Origin: Mycolicibacterium pyrenivorans
Lineage (GTDB): Bacteria; Actinomycetota; Actinomycetes; Mycobacteriales; Mycobacteriaceae
Reading direction: 5' to 3'
DNA: 62,276 nucleotides
NCBI RefSeq assembly: GCF_025821625.1
Contig: NZ_JACKSH010000250.1
Location: 1 to 62,276 of the forward strand
Position numbers and translations under genes: made by a program. Below the pieces are notes generated by a model, which searched no databases, was not told the origin of the DNA, and worked only from the letters and a program-made list of their open reading frames with translations. Positions 41,796-50,042 of the stretch are shown piece by piece. Position 1 is the first letter of the stretch, and the number at the start of each line of letters is the position of its first letter.

Positions 41796-42653
41796 ATGTC
41801 CGTACGAACCGCCCTCCGTCCCGGCGTGGTGTCACCGACGCTGCCGGTGCCCAAGTCGATCGCCCGCCCCGAGTATGTGGGACGGTCGACCGCGCGCGAG
41901 GGCAGTGAGCCCTGGGTGCAGACACCCGAGGTGATCGAGAAGATGAAGGTGGCGGGCAGGATCGCCGCCGGGGCGCTCGCCGAGGCGGGCACGGCCGTCA
42001 GGCCCGGGGTGACCACCGATGAACTCGACCGGGTCGCCCATGAGTACATGGTCGATCACGGCGCCTACCCGTCGACGCTGGGCTACAAGGGATATCCCAA
42101 ATCGTGCTGCACGTCGCTGAACGAGGTGATCTGCCACGGAATCCCGGACTCGACCGTGGTCGAGGACGGCGACATCGTCAACATCGACGTCACCGCCTAC
42201 ATCGACGGCGTGCACGGCGACACCAACGCGACGTTCCTGGCGGGTGACGTCTCCGAGGAGCACCGACTGCTCGTCGAACGCACCCATGAGGCCACCATGC
42301 GGGCGATCAAGGCCGTCAAGCCGGGCAGGGCGCTCTCAGTCGTCGGCCGCGTCATCGAAGCCTACGCAAACCGGTTCGGTTACAACGTCGTTCGTGATTT
42401 CACCGGACACGGCATCGGCACCACCTTTCACAACGGGCTGGTGGTGCTGCACTACGACCAGCCGTCCGTCGAGACCCTGCTCGAACCGGGTATGACCTTC
42501 ACGATCGAACCGATGATCAACCTCGGGACCCTGGACTACGAGATCTGGGACGACGACTGGACCGTGGTCACCAAGGACAAGAAGTGGACGGCCCAGTTCG
42601 AGCACACCCTGGTGGTCACCGACACCGGCGCGGAGATCCTCACGCAGCTGTGA
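41796..42653 (+). CDS. mapB: Methionine aminopeptidase, type I (Rv2861c homologue)
   Basis: 285 residues. A 40-residue N-terminal extension includes a proline-rich SH3-ligand-like stretch. The pita-bread metallopeptidase core follows, with YPSTLGYKGYPKSCCTSLNE, INIDVTAYIDGVHGDTNATF (two metal-binding Asp), GHGIGTTFHN (His), and the Glu ligands in MTFTIEPM and the C-terminal QFEHTLVV. It removes the initiator Met from new proteins. The length and extension match MapB, the essential type Ic enzyme in mycobacteria. The start is set by TAGCAT 6 bases upstream. Confidence 0.96.
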   Translation: MSVRTALRPGVVSPTLPVPKSIARPEYVGRSTAREGSEPWVQTPEVIEKMKVAGRIAAGALAEAGTAVRPGVTTDELDRVAHEYMVDHGAYPSTLGYKGYPKSCCTSLNEVICHGIPDSTVVEDGDIVNIDVTAYIDGVHGDTNATFLAGDVSEEHRLLVERTHEATMRAIKAVKPGRALSVVGRVIEAYANRFGYNVVRDFTGHGIGTTFHNGLVVLHYDQPSVETLLEPGMTFTIEPMINLGTLDYEIWDDDWTVVTKDKKWTAQFEHTLVVTDTGAEILTQL

Positions 42654-42668
42654 GGCCTGCGCCGTGAG

Positions 42669-42674
42669 TAGCCT
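42669..42674 (+). promoter_or_regulatory. Leaderless -10 element of the lipoprotein gene
   Basis: TAGCCT (42669-42674), 6 bases, ATG 42681. Same layout as mapB. Confidence 0.5.
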
Positions 42675-42680
42675 GAAGTG

Positions 42681-43352
42681 ATGACCGGGCGGCGGATACC
42701 CACGGCCGCCGCGGCGGGCCTGCTCACGCTCGCCCTCGCCGGGTGTTCGCACATCGTCACCGGCACCGCGGGATGGCCCGGCGCCCGGCTCGAGCGTGCG
42801 ACGCTCACCGAGGCGGACTTCGCGCCCGGTGTGCGCTACCAGCGCATCGTCAGGAATCCCGGGGAGGCAGACGGCACGGGCGCCCCGCCGCCGATGCTCT
42901 CGAAACCGGAAGGCTGCACCGATGGCCTGACACGCGACATCGCCGGCACCGCCGAGCGCGGAGCGGGCAGTGCCGCGGAGTACATGGCGGCCTACGACGG
43001 CGTGCGGATGGTCATCACCGTGCTGACGTGGTCGCTGGATCTCGAGCGGCTGGCCGCCACCGCCGAACGGTGCGCCGAGTACGAGACGTTCTTCGAGCCG
43101 TCGGACCCCGGCATCCCCGTGACCACGACGAGGCTGGCGACTCCTCGCGAGGATGCCCTCGTCTATCAGCAGACGATGAATCTCAACGGCACGCGCAGCA
43201 GCGTCTACTTCTCGTTCGAGAACACCGCGACCATGGCCGTGTTCGGGATCGCCCTTCCCGCGCCGGACCCCTCCATCACCGTCAAAGGCTCGCTCCCGCA
43301 GACTTTTTTGGAGATCACCGGCAAACAGGCCGAACGCGCGGCAGCGGCGTGA
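42681..43352 (+). CDS. Mycobacterial lipoprotein of unknown function
   Basis: 223 residues. The lipobox LALAGC follows a basic start and a hydrophobic helix (AAAAGLLTLALAGC), so the protein should be lipidated and exported. After the Cys, the mature part has no recognised domain; it carries an acidic, Thr-rich segment and two Cys (GCTDG, RCAEY) that could form a disulphide. The start at ATG 42681 is set by the -10-like TAGCCT six bases upstream. It lies right after mapB. Its role is unknown. Confidence 0.8.
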   Translation: MTGRRIPTAAAAGLLTLALAGCSHIVTGTAGWPGARLERATLTEADFAPGVRYQRIVRNPGEADGTGAPPPMLSKPEGCTDGLTRDIAGTAERGAGSAAEYMAAYDGVRMVITVLTWSLDLERLAATAERCAEYETFFEPSDPGIPVTTTRLATPREDALVYQQTMNLNGTRSSVYFSFENTATMAVFGIALPAPDPSITVKGSLPQTFLEITGKQAERAAAA

Positions 43353-43403
43353 GCGCTTCGGTTAAGACCATGAAAAGCCGCCCACGGACTTCGCCGCTGC
43401 CTG

Positions 43404-43409
43404 TAGTTT
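43404..43409 (+). promoter_or_regulatory. Leaderless -10 element
   Basis: TAGTTT (43404-43409), 6 bases, ATG 43416. There is no ribosome-binding site upstream. Confidence 0.45.
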
Positions 43410-43415
43410 GACGCA

Positions 43416-43979
43416 ATGCCTTCTCCCATGATCACCGTCGACGGCTTCGACGTCCCCGTCGCGGTCGCCGGCCCGGAGAAGGGATCCGTCGTGGTGGTGC
43501 TCGGTGCGGCCCATCAGTCGCCCGCGGCCTACGAGGCGGTGTGTCAGCGCCTGCACACGGCGTCGCTGAAGACCGTCGTCATCGGCCCGGACCCGCGACT
43601 GACCGCCAAGTCCGTGATCGGAATCCTCGACGCACTGGAGGTCCGGTGGGCGCTGCTGGTCGGGGACAGGCTCGGCGGGGAGCTCGCATGGGAGCTGGCG
43701 GCGACCCGGCTTGACCGGTTCATCGGGCTGGTGGTGATCGACCGCGGCCATCCGCGGGTGGCCGATCTCGCCGGCGTGATCCGCGACGAGCACTGCCCGC
43801 CCGTCGAGCTGAACACCACCGCGCTCGTCAGCACCAACGCCGCGCGGGCCGTCGCCAGGGCGAGCCAGCGCTTCGTCTACGGCGATTACCGGGTCGTCGA
43901 GCTGCTGGGAAGACGCAACGCGGCCGACTCGACCGCGCAGCTGGCCGCCGAGATCGTGATGCGCACCAGCACCTGGTGA
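43416..43979 (+). CDS. Alpha/beta-hydrolase-like protein with Asp in place of the nucleophile Ser
   Basis: 187 residues, short for the fold. VVVVLGAAHQSPAAYEAV and the strand LLVGDRLGGELAWELAAT resemble an alpha/beta-hydrolase nucleophile elbow, but the G-x-S-x-G serine is replaced by Asp in GDRLGG. VIDRGHPRVA follows. If Asp is the nucleophile, it may be a dehalogenase- or epoxide-hydrolase-like enzyme, or a non-catalytic relative. It is too short for the usual cap. ATG 43416 has TAGTTT 6 bases upstream. It is convergent with the ngg gene. Confidence 0.6.
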   Translation: MPSPMITVDGFDVPVAVAGPEKGSVVVVLGAAHQSPAAYEAVCQRLHTASLKTVVIGPDPRLTAKSVIGILDALEVRWALLVGDRLGGELAWELAATRLDRFIGLVVIDRGHPRVADLAGVIRDEHCPPVELNTTALVSTNAARAVARASQRFVYGDYRVVELLGRRNAADSTAQLAAEIVMRTSTW

Positions 43980-43988
43980 CGATCGGGG

Positions 43989-45773
43989 TCAGGGCCTGTC
44001 CGGATCGGCGCGGTCGATCTCGTCGGGCGTCCAGGCCTGCGGTAGCCCGGGCTGGCCGGGAAACAGGAAGTCCACGAATGCCTTTGCGGTGGGCTGTGGC
44101 TCGTGATTGGCCAGGCCCGGGCGTTCGTTGGCTTCGATGAACGCGTACTCGGGCCGGGTCACGTCGGGCACGAGCAGGTCGATGCCCGTCACCGGGATGC
44201 CGATCGCCTCGGCCGCGGCCACCGCCACCGCCCGCAGTTCCGGGTGCACGGTGGCGGTGACGTCGTGGATGGTGCCGCCCTGGTGCAGGTTCGCCGTTCG
44301 CCGGACGCGCAACCGCTCACCCTCGGGCAGGACGTCGTCGAACGAATAGCCGGCCTCCCGCACCGTGGTCTCGGTGACGGCGTCGACCGGGATCCGGGAC
44401 TCGCCGCCGGTCGCGGCCGCACGCCGCCGGCTCTGCGCATCGATCAGCTCACGGATGGTGTGGCGACCGGTGCCGGTGACCTCGGCGGGCATCCGCAGCG
44501 CCGCGGCGACCACCTTGCCGTCGATCACCACGAGCCGCAGATCGTCGCCCTCGGCGCGCTGCTCGATGAGGACCTCGGGATGCTGCTCCCTGGCCCGGGC
44601 CAGCGCCGCGTCGAGCTCGTCGGGGCCGTCGACCCCCACCGTGATCCCCTTGCCCTGTTCACCCCGGGTGGGCTTGACGACGACGTCACCGACCTCGGCG
44701 AGGAACTCGTGGTCGGCCTCGTCGAACGTCGCCAGCCGGCCCTTGGGCACGGTGATGCCGGCTTCGGAGACGATGCGCCGGGTGAGTCGTTTGTCGTCGC
44801 AACGGCTCATCGCCACCGCGGAGGTGTACTCGGACAACGATTCACGGGTCACGACGCTGCGCCCGCCGTGCGACAGACGCATCTCGCCGGCTTCCGCGTC
44901 GAGCACCTCGACCCAGATCCCGCGGCGCATGGCCTCGTCGGCGATGATCCGCGCGTACGGGTTGAGGTCGTCGACCGTCTCGGGTGGATGCGTGAACAGC
45001 GGTTCGTTGATGGCGTTCTTGCGTTTGACCGCCATCACCGGCACCCGGGTGAAGCCGAGCTTCTCGTACAGGGCGATCGCGGCGTTGTTGTCGTGTGCCA
45101 CCGAGAGATCCATGTAGGCGCGATCGCGGTCCCGGTAGATGGCGGCCAGGCTGTGGGTCAGCGCGGCGCCCACACCGGGAAGGGACGCGGTCGGATCAAC
45201 GGCCAGCGTCCACAGGCTCGAGCCGTTCTCCGGGTCGGAGAACAGGCCCTTGTGGTCCACACCCGTCACCGTGCCCAGCACGGCCCCGTCGCCGTCACGC
45301 ACGGCCACGAGGTAGTCGACCGAGGCCTGGTGGCAGTGGTTGTCCCAGATGACGTCGATGGGTGCGGGCACCATGCCGCACCGCACGTAGACCCGGTTCA
45401 TCTCGTCGGCGTCCTCGCGGCTTTCCAGCGTACGCACGCTGAACCCGCTCAGCGTGGGAACGCTGTCCTCGGTCTCGGCGAACCTCAGCCGATAGGTGTG
45501 GCTCGGGTCGATGAACAGCTCGGCAGGCGCCAGGGACACCAGGACATGGGGTTCGCGGGCGTAGATGCAGATGTCGCGGCGGCCGTGCCCCTCCTGGCGC
45601 AACACCTCAGCCAGCTTCTCGGGGTCGGCGAACGTCTGCCCGAAAATGAGCCTGCCCCAACCCAGTTCGAGGACCACATCGTCGGACATCGCGTCCACCA
45701 TGTGCGGCGGGGAGGGCTCGTGCAGGGCGAGCGTCATCGCCTCCGGATGGTCGGGGTCGGGGTCGACTGTCAT
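43989..45773 (-). CDS. ngg: N-acetylglutaminylglutamine synthetase (GNAT plus ATP-grasp)
   Basis: 594 residues. The N-terminal half has a GNAT acetyltransferase region (VRTLESREDADEMNRVYVRC, WTLAVDPTASLPGVGAALTH, NAAIALYEKLGFTRVPVM), and the C-terminal half has an ATP-grasp region with DVVVKPTRGEQGKGITVGVD, EVLIEQRAEGDDLRLVVIDG and GIDLLVPDVTRPEYAFIEAN, like cyanophycin- or glutathione-type ligases. This fusion is the known enzyme that acetylates glutamine and joins it to a second glutamine. The partner amidotransferase lies just upstream, and the pair makes the osmoprotectant NAGGN. It follows that gene by 49 bases. Confidence 0.9.
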   Translation of the reverse strand: MTVDPDPDHPEAMTLALHEPSPPHMVDAMSDDVVLELGWGRLIFGQTFADPEKLAEVLRQEGHGRRDICIYAREPHVLVSLAPAELFIDPSHTYRLRFAETEDSVPTLSGFSVRTLESREDADEMNRVYVRCGMVPAPIDVIWDNHCHQASVDYLVAVRDGDGAVLGTVTGVDHKGLFSDPENGSSLWTLAVDPTASLPGVGAALTHSLAAIYRDRDRAYMDLSVAHDNNAAIALYEKLGFTRVPVMAVKRKNAINEPLFTHPPETVDDLNPYARIIADEAMRRGIWVEVLDAEAGEMRLSHGGRSVVTRESLSEYTSAVAMSRCDDKRLTRRIVSEAGITVPKGRLATFDEADHEFLAEVGDVVVKPTRGEQGKGITVGVDGPDELDAALARAREQHPEVLIEQRAEGDDLRLVVIDGKVVAAALRMPAEVTGTGRHTIRELIDAQSRRRAAATGGESRIPVDAVTETTVREAGYSFDDVLPEGERLRVRRTANLHQGGTIHDVTATVHPELRAVAVAAAEAIGIPVTGIDLLVPDVTRPEYAFIEANERPGLANHEPQPTAKAFVDFLFPGQPGLPQAWTPDEIDRADPDRP

Positions 45774-45822
45774 ACTTCGACTCTCGCTCGTTCGTTCCCT
45801 ACTCGCGGTCGCCTTCGGGCGG

Positions 45823-47643
45823 TCATACGGCCGGCCCGTTGATCCCGTGCCGCTGCAGCCACAGCTCCAGCAGCGCGATCTGCCACAGCTCGTTGCCGCG
45901 CAGCGGCGTCAGCCTGCCGTTGGGATCGGCCAGGAGTCGCTCCACCGCCTCCGGACGGAACAGCCCACGCTCCTTGGCGGCGGGCGCGTACAGCGCGTCG
46001 CGGACCAGATCGAGGTACGGGCCCTCGAGATGGGTGAGCGCGGGCACCGGGAAGTAGCCCTTGGGACGGTCGATCACGTCGGAGGGGATCACCTTGCGGG
46101 CCGCCTGCTTGAGCACCCCCTTGCCCTCGTAGGCGGTCTTGTACTGCGGGGGACAGGTGGCGGCCAGCTCGACGAGTTCGTGGTCGAGGAAGGGCACCCG
46201 GCCCTCCAGCCCCCACGCCATCGTCATGTTGTCGACCCGCTTGACCGGGTCGTCGACCAGCATCACGGTGCTGTCCAGGCGCAGTGCCCGGTCGACGCCC
46301 GTCTCGGCGCCCGCGCGGGCGAAGTGCTCGGCGACGAAGAGCTCACTGGGATCGTCGGCGGTCGCCAGCGAGGGAGACACCAGGGCCGAGTAGGCCGCCT
46401 GGTCCCGGTCGAAGAACGCCGCGCGGTAGCTGGCCACCGAGCCCGGCACCGATGCCGCCGCAGGTTCCCCCATCGGCGGGTACCAGTGGTAGCCGGCGAA
46501 CACCTCGTCGGCGCCCTGACCGGACTGCACGACCTTGACGTGCTTGGACACCTCCTGGCTGAGTAGGTAGAACGCCACGCAGTCGTGGCTGACCATCGGC
46601 TCGCTCATCGCGGCGATCGCGCCGTCGAGGGCGGGCAGCATCCGCTCGGTCCCGATGCGGATCTGATGGTGATCGGTGCCGAACCGCTCGGCGATGATGT
46701 CGGAGTAGCGGAACTCGTCACCCGCGACGCCGCCGACCGATTCGAAGCCGATCGAGAACGTCTTCAACCCGTGCTGACCGGCTTCGGCGAGCAACCCGAC
46801 GATCAGGCTGGAGTCCACACCGCCGGAGAGCAGACAGCCCACCGGCACGTCGGCGACCAGCCGCCGCTTGACGGCCACCCGCAGGGACTCGAGAACCGCG
46901 TCCTCCCAGTCCTGTTCGGACCAGCCGGAGCGGTCGTCGTGCCGGGTGAAGTCCGGCTCCCAGTACGTCGTGGTGACCGGCCTCCGGTAACCGCCGTGCC
47001 AGTCGGGCTCGATCGCCACCAGCGAGGCGGGCGGAACCTTGCTGACCCCGCGCAGGATCGTGCGTGGGGGAGGCACCACCGAGTGGAACGTCAAGTAGTG
47101 GTGCAGGGCCACCTGGTCGATCCGGGTGTCGACGCCCCCGCCGGCGAGCAGCGAGGGCAACGAGGACGCGAATCGGATCCGGTCGGCGTCCTCGGTCATG
47201 TACAGCGGCTTGATGCCGAGGCGGTCGCGACCGAGCAGCACCCGGCCGCTGTCGCGCTCGACGATGGCGAAGGCGAACATGCCCTTGAGGTGGTCGACGA
47301 ACCGGTCACCCCAGTGGTGGTAACCCTTCAGCAACACCTCGGTGTCGCTGTGGGAGAAGAACCGGTAGCCGTGGCCGGAGAGTTCGTCGCGCAGCTGTTC
47401 GTAGTTGTAGATGCAGCCGTTCCAGGCCACCGCCAGCCCGAGCTCGGAGTCGATCATCGGCTGCGCCCCGGCCTCGGAGAGATCGATGATCTTCAGGCGT
47501 CGATGCCCGAGGGCGACGCCCCCCTGCGACCACGCCCCGGCGGCATCCGGCCCACGCGGGACCATGACCTCGGCCATCGCAGCTACGGCGCTGATATCTG
47601 GGGTTCTTCCGTCGAGGCGTACCTCGCCGGTGGCTCCACACAC
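45823..47643 (-). CDS. asnO: N-acetylglutaminylglutamine amidotransferase (AsnO-like, asparagine-synthase family)
   Basis: 606 residues. The start is set at GTG 47643 because it puts the catalytic nucleophile Cys at position 2 (CGATGEVRLDG), as the Ntn glutaminase domain requires. The glutaminase part has MVPRGPDAAGAW and LGHRRLKIIDLSE; the synthetase part has the ATP-PPi motif VGCLLSGGVDSSLIVGLLAE. It amidates the dipeptide to NAGGN. The longer frame from 47727 would bury the Cys. A -10-like TAGGGT (47656-47651 on the minus strand) lies 7 bases upstream. The M42-type peptidase found in other NAGGN loci is not seen here. Confidence 0.93.
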   Translation of the reverse strand: MCGATGEVRLDGRTPDISAVAAMAEVMVPRGPDAAGAWSQGGVALGHRRLKIIDLSEAGAQPMIDSELGLAVAWNGCIYNYEQLRDELSGHGYRFFSHSDTEVLLKGYHHWGDRFVDHLKGMFAFAIVERDSGRVLLGRDRLGIKPLYMTEDADRIRFASSLPSLLAGGGVDTRIDQVALHHYLTFHSVVPPPRTILRGVSKVPPASLVAIEPDWHGGYRRPVTTTYWEPDFTRHDDRSGWSEQDWEDAVLESLRVAVKRRLVADVPVGCLLSGGVDSSLIVGLLAEAGQHGLKTFSIGFESVGGVAGDEFRYSDIIAERFGTDHHQIRIGTERMLPALDGAIAAMSEPMVSHDCVAFYLLSQEVSKHVKVVQSGQGADEVFAGYHWYPPMGEPAAASVPGSVASYRAAFFDRDQAAYSALVSPSLATADDPSELFVAEHFARAGAETGVDRALRLDSTVMLVDDPVKRVDNMTMAWGLEGRVPFLDHELVELAATCPPQYKTAYEGKGVLKQAARKVIPSDVIDRPKGYFPVPALTHLEGPYLDLVRDALYAPAAKERGLFRPEAVERLLADPNGRLTPLRGNELWQIALLELWLQRHGINGPAV

Positions 47644-47899
47644 CCGTTCGACCCTACTCTGTGTCGGCGCTTCCTCAATCGGACAGTTCGCGACCGGGCG
47701 GCAGCCCGCGGCGCCGTCGTAACGCACCCAGGCCGGATGGAGTCAAACGCCGCTGCGGCAATCAAGATCGAGACGCTCGTCACCGTCTGGTCGAGGGGGC
47801 CGTTTCGTCTATTGGTCTGGTGTCCTACCTTTGAACGTGGCAGTTTGTGGAGGGTAAGAGCGAGTTCGTGACACCGAAGGACGCGGAGGAAGACCGGGC

Positions 47900-49261
47900 A
47901 TGCTGTCGAAAACCGATCTCGAACGGCAGGTCTCCGCGGGGGACGTGGACACGGTCATCGTCGCGTTCTGCGACATGCAGGGCAGGCTGACCGGAAAGCG
48001 GATCTCGGCGCGGCTGTTCGTCGAGGAGGTCGCCGCGCACGGCGCCGAGTGCTGCAACTACCTGCTGGCCGTCGACGTCGACATGAACACCGTCGACGGC
48101 TATGCGATGTCGAGCTGGGAGACCGGTTACGGCGACATGGTGATGACACCCGACTTCAGCACCCTGCGGCTGCTGCCGTGGCTGCCCGGTACCGCGATGG
48201 TGATGGCGGATCTGTCGTGGACCGACGGCCGGCCGGTGACCCAGGCGCCCCGCACGATCCTGCGGACCCAGCTCGACCGGCTCGCCGAGCGCGACATGGG
48301 CGTGATCGCCGCCACCGAGCTCGAGTTCATGGTGTTCGACGACGCCTACCGCGACGCGTGGAAGTCCGGCTATCGCGACCTGACGCCGGCCACCGACTAC
48401 AACATCGACTACGCGATGCTGGCGTCCACCCGGATGGAACCGCTGCTGCGCGACATCCGCCTCGGGATGGAGGGTGCGGGACTGTACTGCGAGGGCGTCA
48501 AGGGGGAGTGCAACCTCGGTCAGCAGGAGATCGGGTTCCGGTACGACGACGCACTGATCACCTGCGACAACCACGCGATCTACAAGAACGGCGCCAAGGA
48601 GATCGCCGATCAGCACGGCAAGAGCCTGACGTTCATGGCGAAGTTCGACGAGCGCGAAGGCAACAGCTGCCACATCCACATCTCGTTCCGGCGGCTGGAC
48701 GGTAGTCCAGACGGTGTAGCCGTGTTCGCCGACGACACCGACGAGCTGGGTATGTCCGCGATGTTCCGCAGCTTCGTGGCGGGCCAGCTGGCCACCCTTC
48801 GTGAGATGACGTTGTTCTACGCGCCGAACATCAACTCCTACAAGCGCTATGTCGACGGCAGCTTCGCGCCGACCGCGGTCGCGTGGGGGATCGACAACCG
48901 CACCTGCGCGCTGCGGGTGGTCGGCCACGGCCACGGCATGCGGATGGAGTGTCGCGCCCCCGGCGGTGACGTCAATCAGTACCTGGCGGTGTCGGCGCTG
49001 ATCGCCGGTGGTCTGCACGGCATCGACCAGAAGCTCGAGCTGCCGGATGCGGTGCAGGGCAACGCCTACACCAGCGACGCCGAACGGCTCCCGACGACGC
49101 TGGCCGAAGCGGTCGAGTTGTTCGACAATTCCCAGGTCGCGCGCGACGCGTTCGGCGACGACGTGGTCGACCACTACCTCAACAACGCGCGCGTCGAGCT
49201 CAAGGCGTTCAACGCCGCGGTGACGGACTGGGAGCGGGTGCGTGGCTTCGAACGGCTTTGA
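47900..49261 (+). CDS. glnA4: Glutamine-synthetase-like gamma-glutamyl-amine ligase (Rv2860c homologue)
   Basis: 453 residues. GS-fold motifs are ELEFMVFD (metal ligands), GECNLGQQEIGFRYDDAL, CHIHISFRRLDG and NRTCALRVVGHGHGMRMECR. Compared with true GS, the order and substrate segments match the GlnA4 branch, which in actinobacteria links glutamate to ethanolamine or amines. It lies first in an operon with a glutamine amidotransferase, an aldehyde dehydrogenase, an SDR and a regulator, so it should gamma-glutamylate an amine for catabolism. GGAGGAAG lies about 10 bases before the ATG. It is divergent from asnO. Confidence 0.93.
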   Translation: MLSKTDLERQVSAGDVDTVIVAFCDMQGRLTGKRISARLFVEEVAAHGAECCNYLLAVDVDMNTVDGYAMSSWETGYGDMVMTPDFSTLRLLPWLPGTAMVMADLSWTDGRPVTQAPRTILRTQLDRLAERDMGVIAATELEFMVFDDAYRDAWKSGYRDLTPATDYNIDYAMLASTRMEPLLRDIRLGMEGAGLYCEGVKGECNLGQQEIGFRYDDALITCDNHAIYKNGAKEIADQHGKSLTFMAKFDEREGNSCHIHISFRRLDGSPDGVAVFADDTDELGMSAMFRSFVAGQLATLREMTLFYAPNINSYKRYVDGSFAPTAVAWGIDNRTCALRVVGHGHGMRMECRAPGGDVNQYLAVSALIAGGLHGIDQKLELPDAVQGNAYTSDAERLPTTLAEAVELFDNSQVARDAFGDDVVDHYLNNARVELKAFNAAVTDWERVRGFERL

Positions 49262-50042
49262 GGCCGGCGCCGAGCCGGTTCGGGACCGTCCGGTGCTCGG
49301 GCTGACCACCTATCTGCAGCCGGCCCAGACCGGAGTATGGGACGTTCGTGCCAGTTTCCTTCCCGCGATCTATTTCGAGGGCATGGCCATGGCGGGCGGC
49401 ATCTCGGTGCTGCTGCCGCCGCAGCCCGCCGATGCCGCGGTCGCCGAGCGGGTGCTCGACGGTCTCGACGCGCTCGTCATCACCGGCGGCCGCGACGTCG
49501 ACCCCGCGGCCTACACCAGCCCGCGGCACCCGATGACCGACGAACCGCTCGCCGACGGGCGCCTGCGCGACACGTTCGAGTTCACGCTGCTGCAGGGAGC
49601 GCTGCGCCGGCGTATGCCGATCCTCGGCATCTGCCGGGGCGCGCAGGTGCTCAACGTCGCGCTGGGCGGCACCCTGCACCAGCACCTGCCGGACGTCGTC
49701 GGCCACACCCGCCACCAGCAGGGCAACGCGGTGTTCACGACGTCGTCGATCACGACGGTGCCCGGGACCAGGTTGGCGGCACTCGTCGGGCCTGCCACCG
49801 ATGCGCAGTGCTATCACCACCAGGCCATCGACCGGCTCGGTGACGGCCTGATCGTCAGCGCCTCCGACACCGACGGCGTCATCGAGGCCGTCGAGCTCGA
49901 CCCACGACGAAACCCGGACCACTGGCTCGTCGCCGTGCAGTGGCACCCCGAGGAGCGACTCGACGACCTGAGGTTGTTCGCCGGCCTGGTCGAGGCCGCG
50001 GGCCGTTACGCAACACAGAGAACGCAGAAAGTGAGTTCATGA
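49242..50042 (+). CDS. Class I glutamine amidotransferase-like hydrolase (PuuD-like; Rv2859c homologue)
   Basis: 266 residues. The triad is visible: Cys131 in GICRGAQ, His in QCYHHQAIDRL or VQWHPE, and Glu in VQWHPE. DALVITGGRDVDPAAYTS is the family N-terminal signature. PuuD members remove the gamma-glutamyl group from gamma-glutamyl-GABA; here it should release a carboxylate from the gamma-glutamylated product. The GTG start lies 20 bases inside glnA4, with GGAGCGG ahead of it. It is translationally coupled to the next gene by ATGA. Confidence 0.9.
   Translation: MASNGFEAGAEPVRDRPVLGLTTYLQPAQTGVWDVRASFLPAIYFEGMAMAGGISVLLPPQPADAAVAERVLDGLDALVITGGRDVDPAAYTSPRHPMTDEPLADGRLRDTFEFTLLQGALRRRMPILGICRGAQVLNVALGGTLHQHLPDVVGHTRHQQGNAVFTTSSITTVPGTRLAALVGPATDAQCYHHQAIDRLGDGLIVSASDTDGVIEAVELDPRRNPDHWLVAVQWHPEERLDDLRLFAGLVEAAGRYATQRTQKVSS

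Noticed and set aside
47644..47899. FadR-type operator upstream of glnA4
   Set aside because: A loose GGT/ACC pattern near 47815-47830 is seen, but the arms do not match well enough to call.
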